This document shows positions 1 through 6,774 of a stretch of 25,939 nucleotides of DNA, one piece after another (position 1 is the first letter of the stretch; each line of letters opens with the position of its first letter). Position numbers and translations under genes: made by a program. The notes below the pieces were generated by a model. That model was not told where the DNA came from and did not search any database. It was given only the letters and a program-made list of their open reading frames with translations. Where the stretch lies: NCBI GenBank assembly GCA_046728975.1, contig JBKPFU010000072.1, positions 1-25,939 of the forward strand, in the 5' to 3' direction. The DNA is from JBKPFU01 sp046728975 (GTDB lineage: Bacteria > Actinomycetota > Thermoleophilia > Gaiellales > Gaiellaceae).

Positions 1-80
1 GTTCGTGCTTTTCTCGCACCGCCCATCGCGCCCCGGCGACGAGCGGAATTCCGTCAAACCCTCATGGGCGCGTTGAACGA

Positions 81-1847
81 GTGACGGCACGGGCGTACGA
101 TTGCGCCCGCCCAACGGCTACACCCATAAAGGGGAGAGGGGAGTTATGCCGATGCGGTTGCTATTTCGTCCGCATCTCAGGCTCCTTGTCGCCCATTGCC
201 TTCACGTTCGCGCTCGTGTTGGCCCCAGGCGTTCCGGCAAGCCATGTCGGACCGGGGCCGACAGGGGGTGTCGACGCGAAGGTGACGGACGACAACTTGA
301 ACGTCGACGGGGGCGATGCAGCCACGACGCCCAGCAAGGACGCCCGCAACCGTCAGTCGAACGAGACGACGGTCGCGATCAGCCCGGTCGTGTCACCCGT
401 CACGGGCACCGTCGGCGACGTGGTCGCGGCCGCCGCGAACGACTACCGGATGGCGCCCCACTTCGGGGATACGTGGATGCCGATCTACCTGTCGTTTGAC
501 GGCGGAGCGACCTGGTTTGGCTCGCCGCCGTTCCCGCGCGGCTACAACACGATGGTTCCGGGCTTCCCGACCGACACGTCCGCGTCCGGCACGAGCTCGC
601 CGCTCCATGGCTTGGACGGAGCCGGCGACCCGATCATCCGGTTCGACGCGAGCGGAAACCTCTACGTCGGCGGGATCGCCTTCAACCGCAATTTCGACCA
701 GCCGGACCGTCCGGTGGACACAACCGTGTTCGTGGCGAAATACAACTACACGCCTGGAACTCCGGCGACGGCGAGCACGACGACGTCTGCCGAGATGCCG
801 CCGCACTTCACCTATGCGGGGACGACGATCGTCGACCGAGGCGCGGTTGGCTTCGCGGTGCCCGGCGTCGTGGGATTCACGGGCAACTTCGTCGACAAGC
901 CGTGGATGGAAGTCGATCTCAACTCGCCGAGCGCAAGCCCGTGCGCGGGCAGCCTGTACGTCGCCTGGACGAGCTTCCACGGCCCGTCGGGCAGTTCGCC
1001 GATCCGGTTCGCCCGCTCGAACGACGGCGGTGCGAGCTTCTCGGCCTCGACGGTCGTGTCCACCGGAGGCACGCAAGGGACGCCCAGCAACCAGGGCGTG
1101 GATATCGCGGTCGCCCCGAACGGAACCGTCTACCTCGCCTACGAGGCGTTCAAGCGGAGCACCGGCGCTACGACGATCAACTTCGTGAGCTCTATCGACT
1201 GCGGCAAGCACTGGAGCCAGCCCGTAGTTGTCAACACCGTCAACGACCCGCAGGCTCCCGGCGTCGCCTTCCGGACGCCGACCTTCGCGTTCCTGGCAGT
1301 GGACAGCACCAACTCGAACGTCGTCTACGCCGCCTATCAGCACCTCGTGGGCGATTACGACATCTACGTCCAGCGCTCGACGAACGGGGGTCAGACCTGG
1401 GGGCCGCGCGTTCAGGCGAACGACGACCCCGGCGCAAGGCACCAGGTCTTTCCGACGATCGAGGTCTCTCACGGCGCCCTGCACGTGGCGTGGTACGACT
1501 TTCGGAACAGCGTCACGCCCGATAACGAGGCGCTTGACGTCTACTACGCGTGCACAAACTGCGACGGCGTCGCATGGCCGACGTTCAGCCACAGCACGCG
1601 CGTGACCGACGTCTCGCACAACCCGGAGTGCCAGATGTTCGGAGGCGGGACATCGGCCTTCCACGGCGACTACATCGAGCTGGACGCCCGCTGGACGGGC
1701 ACGAACCACCAGGTCAACGTCGCCTGGGCCGATAACCGGGACGTGCCTGCCGCGCAGTGCGATCTGACACCCGGACCGGGTGCCACGAACAGCATCGGCA
1801 ACCGCAACCAGAACATCTACGCCGACCACCTAATCGTGTTGCCGTGA
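81..1847 (+). CDS. Secreted BNR-repeat (sialidase/neuraminidase-fold) protein
   Basis: Probable extracellular beta-propeller protein. Asp-box motifs of the S-x-D-x-G-x-T-W type recur: SFDGGATW (codons near 495-520), SNDGGASF (near 1015-1035), SIDCGKHW (near 1192-1215) and STNGGQTW (near 1378-1400). This is the repeat signature of sialidase/BNR proteins, but the family also holds many non-enzymatic propellers, so no glycosidase activity is claimed. A hydrophobic stretch, SPIAFTFALVLAP, ending in VPASH (about codons 195-245) looks like the core and cleavage site of a signal peptide. The start is unresolved. The frame is open from GTG 81, but the good ribosome-binding site (131-143) serves ATG 146, which lies in another frame; TTG near 192 is a third option. 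A one-base shift near 150-190 would join ATG 146 to the signal peptide. The gene stands alone and ends at a strong bidirectional hairpin. Confidence 0.8.
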   Translation: MTARAYDCARPTATPIKGRGELCRCGCYFVRISGSLSPIAFTFALVLAPGVPASHVGPGPTGGVDAKVTDDNLNVDGGDAATTPSKDARNRQSNETTVAISPVVSPVTGTVGDVVAAAANDYRMAPHFGDTWMPIYLSFDGGATWFGSPPFPRGYNTMVPGFPTDTSASGTSSPLHGLDGAGDPIIRFDASGNLYVGGIAFNRNFDQPDRPVDTTVFVAKYNYTPGTPATASTTTSAEMPPHFTYAGTTIVDRGAVGFAVPGVVGFTGNFVDKPWMEVDLNSPSASPCAGSLYVAWTSFHGPSGSSPIRFARSNDGGASFSASTVVSTGGTQGTPSNQGVDIAVAPNGTVYLAYEAFKRSTGATTINFVSSIDCGKHWSQPVVVNTVNDPQAPGVAFRTPTFAFLAVDSTNSNVVYAAYQHLVGDYDIYVQRSTNGGQTWGPRVQANDDPGARHQVFPTIEVSHGALHVAWYDFRNSVTPDNEALDVYYACTNCDGVAWPTFSHSTRVTDVSHNPECQMFGGGTSAFHGDYIELDARWTGTNHQVNVAWADNRDVPAAQCDLTPGPGATNSIGNRNQNIYADHLIVLP

Positions 1848-1854
1848 GCTTGAC

Positions 1855-1890
1855 GGCCGGAGGGGCCCCGCGCGCGGGGCTCCTCCGGTC
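1855..1890. terminator. Bidirectional hairpin terminator between convergent genes
   Basis: An almost perfect inverted repeat has 18-nt arms (1855-1872 and 1873-1890) and two G-T wobbles. It lies between the stop of the BNR protein (1847) and the stop of acs (1889-1891), overlapping the latter. It has no long T tract, as is common in high-GC genomes. Its position between converging genes supports a shared terminator. Confidence 0.75.
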
Positions 1891-3844
1891 AACTCTCTTC
1901 CGTGCGCTCGGTCTGGGCGCGCTCCTTGATCTCCTCGACGACCGCCGGCTCGGCGAGCGTCGTCGTGTCGCCGAGCTCACGGTTCTCGGAAACGTCGCGC
2001 AGCAGGCGGCGCATGATCTTCCCTGAACGGGTCTTCGGGAGCTCGGGTGTGAAGACGATGTTCGCCGGCCGGGCAATTTTCCCGATCTTGCGCGCCACGT
2101 GTTCGCGCAGCTCCTCCAGCATCTCGACCGAGCCGTCCTCGCCGCCCTTCAGCGAGACGAACGCGACGATCGCCTGTCCCGTCGTCTCGTCCTTGCGGCC
2201 GCAGACCGCGGCCTCGGCCACCTTCTGGTGGTCGACCAGCGCGCTCTCGACCTCGATCGTCGAGATGCGGTGGCCGGAGACGTTCATCACGTCGTCGACG
2301 CGTCCGAGGAGCCAGAAGTCGCCGTCCTCGTCGATCCGCGCGCCGTCGCCCGCGAAGTACGTGTCCGGGTACTTCGACCAGTAGGTCTCGCGGTAGCGCT
2401 CGTCGTCCTTGTAGATCCCGCGCAGCATCGCCGGCCACGGCCGCCGGAGCACGAGATAGCCGCCGCCGCCCGGCCCAACCTCGTTTCCCTGCTCGTCGTA
2501 GACGGCTGCGTCCACGCCCGGGAACGGCTTCGTCGCGGAGCCCGGCTTCAGCGTCGTGATCCCGGGCAGCGGCGTGATCAGGATCATCCCCGTCTCCGTC
2601 TGCCACCACGTGTCGACGACGGGCGTCCGGTCACTGCCGATGTGCTCGCGGTACCAGACCCAGGCCTCCGGGTTGATCGGTTCCCCGACGGTGCCGAGCA
2701 GCCGGAGCGACGAGAGGTCGTGCTTCTGCGCGTGCTCGGGGCCCCACTTCATGTGCGAGCGGATCGCCGTCGGCGCCGTGTAGAGGATGTCGACCTTGTA
2801 GCGCTCGATGATCGCCCACCAGCGGTCCTTGTCCGGGTAGTTCGGCACGCCCTCGTAGAGGACGCCGGTGGTGCCGTTGCAGAGCGGGCCGTAGACGATG
2901 TAGCTATGGCCGGTGACCCAGCCGACGTCGGCCGCGCACCAGTACACCGAGTCGGGCTTCACGTCGAAGATGTAATGGTGCGTCGCCGCGACGCCGACGA
3001 GGTAGCCGGCGGTCGTGTGGGCGATCCCCTTCGGCTTCGCAGTCGTGCCGCTCGTATAGAGCAGATAGAGCAGGTCCTCCGAGTCCATCGGCACGCATGG
3101 GCACGAGGTCGGGTCGTCTGACTCACCGTCGACGAGCTCGTGCCACCAGACATCGCGGCCTTCGTGCATCTGCGGTCCCTCGCCGGTTCGGCGAAGGACG
3201 ACCGAGTGCTTCACCGTCGGCGACTGCTGGAGCGCCTCGTCGGCGTTCGCTTTCAGCGGCACCTTGCCCCCGTTCCGCCAGCCTTCGTCCTGTGTGATCA
3301 GGAACTCGCACTCCATGTCGTTGATCCGGCCGGATAGCGAGTCGGCCGAAAAGCCGCCGAAGACCACGGTGTGCGGAGCTCCGATCCGGGTGCACGCCAG
3401 CATCGCGATCGGCAGCTCCGGGACCATGCCCATGTAGATCGCGACCGGCGTGCCCTTCTGCACGCCCAGCTTCTTCAGCCCGTTCGCGAAGCGAACGACC
3501 TCTTCCTGGAGACCCGCGAACGTGATCTCGCGCCGGTCGCCCTCGGGCTCACCCTCCCAGTAGTAGGCGACGTTCCCGCCGTTCCCTGCCTCGACGTGCC
3601 GGTCGACGCAGTTGAAGCAGACGTTGAGCTTCCCTCCCAGATACCACTTCGCATAAGGCGGCTTCCATTCGAGGAGCTCCGAGAAGGGCTCGAACCACGT
3701 AACGCGGTTGCGGCCCTCCGTCTCCCAGAACTCCTCGAAGTCGCGTTCGTAGATCTCAGGCTGCGCATTCGCCTGTGCCGCGAACTCCGGGGACGGCTCG
3801 TACCGCCTCTCCTCGAGAAAGACGGTTTCTATCGCGTGCGTCAC
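1889..3844 (-). CDS. acs: Acetyl-CoA synthetase (AMP-forming)
   Basis: Activates acetate with ATP and CoA to acetyl-CoA, via acetyl-AMP, in the cytoplasm. The product is 651 aa, the usual length for Acs. It has the N-terminal ACS domain (FEEFWETEGRNRVTWFEPF), the P-loop-like adenylation motif YTSGTTAKPKG (about residue 261, with T-A where S/T-G is commoner), the TWWQTETG motif (about 410) whose second Trp limits the pocket to acetate in characterised Acs, the hinge region LLGRVDDVMNVSGHR, and the C-terminal PKTRSGKIMRR lysine (about 605) that is the known acetylation site. I chose GTG 3844 because it gives the family length and a 4-nt GTGA overlap with the stop of the upstream peptidase gene, implying translational coupling. 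The frame stays open further upstream but reads as non-Acs sequence. It may reuse the acetate made by the pyruvate-oxidase-type enzyme at 19986. Confidence 0.96.
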   Translation of the reverse strand: MTHAIETVFLEERRYEPSPEFAAQANAQPEIYERDFEEFWETEGRNRVTWFEPFSELLEWKPPYAKWYLGGKLNVCFNCVDRHVEAGNGGNVAYYWEGEPEGDRREITFAGLQEEVVRFANGLKKLGVQKGTPVAIYMGMVPELPIAMLACTRIGAPHTVVFGGFSADSLSGRINDMECEFLITQDEGWRNGGKVPLKANADEALQQSPTVKHSVVLRRTGEGPQMHEGRDVWWHELVDGESDDPTSCPCVPMDSEDLLYLLYTSGTTAKPKGIAHTTAGYLVGVAATHHYIFDVKPDSVYWCAADVGWVTGHSYIVYGPLCNGTTGVLYEGVPNYPDKDRWWAIIERYKVDILYTAPTAIRSHMKWGPEHAQKHDLSSLRLLGTVGEPINPEAWVWYREHIGSDRTPVVDTWWQTETGMILITPLPGITTLKPGSATKPFPGVDAAVYDEQGNEVGPGGGGYLVLRRPWPAMLRGIYKDDERYRETYWSKYPDTYFAGDGARIDEDGDFWLLGRVDDVMNVSGHRISTIEVESALVDHQKVAEAAVCGRKDETTGQAIVAFVSLKGGEDGSVEMLEELREHVARKIGKIARPANIVFTPELPKTRSGKIMRRLLRDVSENRELGDTTTLAEPAVVEEIKERAQTERTEES

Positions 3845-5010
3845 GGAGTCAGGTCGTATGGAAAGTCGGTGAGGCGCTCGGCCCCGTCCGCGCTGACGCG
3901 GACGAGATCCTCGAGCCGGCAGCCGCCGTACCCGTGCCGGTAGAGGCCCGGCTCGAGCGTGATCACGTCGCCTTCGACGAGCTCGCCCGGATAGCGGCCG
4001 AGCCACGGCTGCTCGTGCACCTCGAGGCCGACGCCATGGCCGAGGCCGTGGAAGAACCCGTCCTCGAGCACCTCGCCCTCGGCCTTCGACAGGCCGGTCG
4101 GGTAGCCGTGCTCCTCGAACAGCTCGCACACGAGCACGTAGACGTCCCTTCCGGGAACGCCCGGCTTGACCGCCTCGACCGAGCGCTCGAGTGCGTCGTG
4201 GACGAGGCGCTGGTACTCGGCAAGCTCGTCGGACGGCTCACCGACGACGAACGTCCGGGTCATATCTGCGTAGCAGGCCGAGCGACGGTCACGCGGCCAC
4301 AGGTCGATCACGATCGGCTCGCCCGACGCAATCGGGCCCGATCCCATCTCGTGGCCGACGGCGCTCTGCGCGCCGTGAGAGACGATGAACTCGTCGGCGA
4401 AAACGTCGTGCTCGGTGAAGACCTGTTGGATTGCGAACTTGATCCGCTCGCATGTCAGCGTTTCGCCGTCGAGCACGGCGGCGCCGTTCTGCGGCTCGGC
4501 CCGAGCGATCAGCTCCCGCGCCGCCGCCATCGCCGCCTCCGCGCCGCGCTGCGCCCGCCCGATCCCCTCGAGCTCGGCCGTGCTCTTTACCCGCCTCCGC
4601 GAGACGAAGAAATCATGGTCGGCCTTGAGCTCGACGCCGTCGGCGCGCAGACGGTCGGCGATCGCGAGCGGGAACGTCATCGGCGCGACCGCGCTCTTGA
4701 TCCCGAACTCCCGGCAGGCGCGCGCGCACACCTCGAGGTCCATCTCCTCGCGCTTCATGCCCTTGGCGATCATCTCGTCCCAACCGAGCTCCTCGAACGG
4801 GTGGCACTTGATCCCGTCCACCTCCTCGATTCGCTCCACCTCGAAGGCCGTGACCACCGCGTGCCGCTCGCCGTCGTGCTCCACGTAGAGGAACGGGTCC
4901 GGAATCGCCACCGGAACCTCGTGTCGAAGCTCGGGGGATCGCAGTGTGTCGGCCCAGATCAGAACGTCGGCCAAGGCGGACGCGAATCCTATCGCCCTAC
5001 GTAGACTCAA
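3841..5010 (-). CDS. M24 family metallopeptidase (Xaa-Pro dipeptidase/aminopeptidase type)
   Basis: Creatinase/prolidase-fold peptidase of 389 aa, probably cytoplasmic, cleaving Xaa-Pro bonds. The N-terminal creatinase-like domain covers about residues 15-140 and the pita-bread catalytic domain about 150-385. The five metal ligands of M24 enzymes are intact: D236 (VIDLWP), D249 (ADMTRTF), H325 (HGLGHGVGLEVHE), E353 (ITLEPGLY) and E367 (CRLEDLV). I took TTG 5010 as start because AGGGGG lies 10-15 nt upstream on the coding strand; TTG 4974 (MADVLIWADTLRSP) also fits the first beta strand. It is the first gene of a leftward operon with acs. Its leader and ribosome-binding site lie inside palindromic repeat copy A. 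The exact substrate cannot be read from sequence. Confidence 0.88.
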   Translation of the reverse strand: MSLRRAIGFASALADVLIWADTLRSPELRHEVPVAIPDPFLYVEHDGERHAVVTAFEVERIEEVDGIKCHPFEELGWDEMIAKGMKREEMDLEVCARACREFGIKSAVAPMTFPLAIADRLRADGVELKADHDFFVSRRRVKSTAELEGIGRAQRGAEAAMAAARELIARAEPQNGAAVLDGETLTCERIKFAIQQVFTEHDVFADEFIVSHGAQSAVGHEMGSGPIASGEPIVIDLWPRDRRSACYADMTRTFVVGEPSDELAEYQRLVHDALERSVEAVKPGVPGRDVYVLVCELFEEHGYPTGLSKAEGEVLEDGFFHGLGHGVGLEVHEQPWLGRYPGELVEGDVITLEPGLYRHGYGGCRLEDLVRVSADGAERLTDFPYDLTP

Positions 5011-5183
5011 GCTTTGAGTGCCCCCTCAAGCAATTCACGCCATCACCTCCGGCGGCTGCAAAGCGTCGCCAGGCGGCGTCCTCGGTCGCCCACGTACTTG
5101 TTCAGTACGCGGGCTCCCTGCGTCCTTGCCTCACTCGCTTTTCGCGCGCCGGAGGCGGGGGTGCATTACTTGAGGGAGCGCTA
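5011..5183 (-). repeat. Palindromic structured repeat, copy A
   Basis: An imperfect palindrome fills the gap between two divergent genes. Paired arms seen: 5023-5030 with 5169-5176 (CCCTCAAG/CTTGAGGG), 5046-5054 with 5147-5155 (9 bp perfect), and an apical stem 5088-5097 with 5105-5114 around a 7-nt loop. Read on the minus strand, its core matches copies B (12691-12799) and C (22866-23032); against copy B a 36-nt right-hand core segment agrees at 32 positions. On the minus strand the apical stem contains a G-U pair; on the plus strand this would be an A-C mismatch. That favours a minus-strand RNA, sense to the peptidase-acs operon. Confidence 0.85.
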
Positions 5184-6344
5184 GTGGACAACGAAGTGCT
5201 CGAGCGGGCGCAGAAGCTGGTCGAGGAGTACGACCGCGAGCTCGAGCGCTCGCTCCCCGACGGCGCCGAGACGGAGCTCTTCGATGCCCACGTCCACCTT
5301 GGGCACGACATCGACGGCTTCCGCGGCACCTACGAAGAGCTCGAGGAGGTTCACAACCGCTATCGCATCAAGCGCGCGTTCATGTTCTGCATGGACGAGC
5401 ACGATCGGCACCCGGCGTTCCGCGTCGCCAACGACCGCACGCTCGCGCACGCCGCGCGCTCGAACGGCCGCCTGATCCCGTTCGTCCGCCTCGACCTCGC
5501 GGAAGAGCCGATCGAGGAGGCGAAGCGGTGCCTCGACCTCGGCGCCCGAGGCATCAAGCTCCACCCGCGTGCACAGGGCTTCCTCCTCAACGACGAGCGG
5601 CTCGCGCCGGTGTTCGCGCTCGCGGCCGAGCGGCGCGTCCCGATCTTGATCCACGGCGGGCGGGGCCTCCCTCCGATTGCCGACCACCTGGCGCGACTCG
5701 TCGACGACTACCCCGAGGCGGAGCTGATCATCGCCCACGGAGGCATTGCCGACTTGCCGGCACTGGCGGAGCGGTTCGCGGGCAAGTCCGGGGTCTTCTT
5801 CGATACGTCCGTCTGGAGCCCCGTCGACCTGATCAGCGTCTTCCACGTCTTCTCGCCCGAGCAGGTCCTGTACGCCTCCGACTACCCGTACGGTCAACAA
5901 CCGAGCTCATTGCTGATCGCCCTGCGCACCGCGAAGGCCGCGGGCCTCAACGACGACGATCTACGCAACATGTTCTCCCGCAACGCGAACCGAATTGCCG
6001 CCGGCGAGGCGCCGCTGGAGCCGACCATGCCGAAGGGTGGCGACAGACTGTCCCAGCCGATCGCATTCGCCCGTATCCACCAGTACCTCTCGATGGCCAC
6101 TCCGCTTCTGTGGACGCGCCAGCCGGACACGATCGGTGTGCTCGGGCTCGCGCTGAACGCCTGCTACGAGCGCGACGGGAACGAGGACGAGCGCGAGCGC
6201 ATCAAGGAGCTGCTCACGACCGCCCGGGACGCCTGGCGCTCGTTGCCGGAGATCGACGACGAGCTGGAGCAGCGGATCGTTTCGCGTCAGACGTTTCGGC
6301 TGATTCACCTGGCGGACATCCTGGCGGTGACGCCAAATGCTTGA
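5184..6344 (+). CDS. Amidohydrolase-family (TIM-barrel, amidohydrolase 2 type) protein
   Basis: Cytoplasmic metal-dependent hydrolase or decarboxylase of 386 aa, specificity unknown. The barrel holds the metal-site pattern of the superfamily: H36-x-H38 (FDAHVHLG), KLHPRAQGF, LIHGGRG, IIAHGGIADLP and the late Asp in YASDYPYGQ. The family includes ACMSD-like decarboxylases and lactone or amide hydrolases. A C-terminal helical extension after the barrel (about residues 275-386) is not typical of the short family members. GTG 5184 is chosen because GAGGGAG lies 6-12 nt upstream; this ribosome-binding site is itself part of repeat copy A. The stop overlaps the next gene (2Fe-2S subunit) by 8 nt, so it is very likely co-translated with the molybdenum hydroxylase and acts on the same pathway, either on its product or its precursor. 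Confidence 0.85.
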   Translation: MDNEVLERAQKLVEEYDRELERSLPDGAETELFDAHVHLGHDIDGFRGTYEELEEVHNRYRIKRAFMFCMDEHDRHPAFRVANDRTLAHAARSNGRLIPFVRLDLAEEPIEEAKRCLDLGARGIKLHPRAQGFLLNDERLAPVFALAAERRVPILIHGGRGLPPIADHLARLVDDYPEAELIIAHGGIADLPALAERFAGKSGVFFDTSVWSPVDLISVFHVFSPEQVLYASDYPYGQQPSSLLIALRTAKAAGLNDDDLRNMFSRNANRIAAGEAPLEPTMPKGGDRLSQPIAFARIHQYLSMATPLLWTRQPDTIGVLGLALNACYERDGNEDERERIKELLTTARDAWRSLPEIDDELEQRIVSRQTFRLIHLADILAVTPNA

Positions 6345-6774
6345 GCTGCGCGTCAACGGAGGGATTCATCGCCTCGACCCGCGCGTCGGACGCACCCTGG
6401 CCGAGACGCTTCGCGAAGACCTCGGCCTCACCGGCACGAAGGTCGCGTGTGCGGAAGGCCACTGCGGCGCGTGCACGGTGCAGCTCGACGGCGTTCCCGT
6501 CTATTCCTGCATCACGCTCGTCCACACGGTCGGAGACCGTGAGGTGACGACGATCGAGGGCCTGCGTGACCACCCGCTTATCGACGCCTTCGTCCGGGCT
6601 GACGCCCTGCAGTGCGGTTTCTGCACGCCCGGTCAGATCATGTCCGCAGCCGCGCTCGTCGAAGTGACCCCTACCCCGACGCGCGACCAGGTCCGCCACC
6701 TGATGGCGGGGAACCTCTGCCGCTGCGGCGCATACCCGAAGATCGAGGAGGCTGTTATCTCGTGGCGAGGCTGA
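6337..6774 (+). CDS. Molybdenum hydroxylase small subunit, two [2Fe-2S] clusters (CoxS/XdhC-like)
   Basis: Electron-transfer subunit of a xanthine dehydrogenase-family molybdenum hydroxylase, 145 aa. The N-terminal plant-type ferredoxin cluster is carried by C38, C43, C46 and C58 (CAEGHCGACTV...YSC), and the C-terminal helical domain cluster by C93, C96, C128 and C130 (CGFCTPGQ...LCRC). All eight ligands are present and the length is normal. It overlaps the amidohydrolase stop by 8 nt and the Mo subunit start by 13 nt, so translation of the three genes is tightly linked. Electrons would pass from the Mo site through these clusters to the FAD subunit at 9231. Confidence 0.96.
   Translation: MLELRVNGGIHRLDPRVGRTLAETLREDLGLTGTKVACAEGHCGACTVQLDGVPVYSCITLVHTVGDREVTTIEGLRDHPLIDAFVRADALQCGFCTPGQIMSAAALVEVTPTPTRDQVRHLMAGNLCRCGAYPKIEEAVISWRG

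Noticed and set aside
45..52. GGAATTCC near the left edge as a second SigR promoter
   Set aside because: GTT follows at 22 nt, not 18-19, and no GTT lies at the right distance on the other strand.
1..80. End of another gene upstream of the BNR protein
   Set aside because: Too short to support any frame or promoter; nothing recognisable seen.
393..1829. Long open frame (478 codons) antisense to the BNR protein
   Set aside because: Arg/Val/Ala-rich composition typical of high-GC antisense frames, no domain, and the plus strand has clear Asp-box motifs.
3775..5004. Long plus-strand open frame across the M24 peptidase
   Set aside because: The minus strand has all five metal ligands of M24 enzymes; the plus frame is low-complexity Arg/Leu/Ala shadow.
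5011..5183. Palindromic element as a known riboswitch or small ribozyme (c-di-GMP, SAM, cobalamin, hammerhead)
   Set aside because: I looked for the consensus cores by eye and none fits; the CGAAAA and CUGA-like strings are not in hammerhead order. A covariance search would be decisive.
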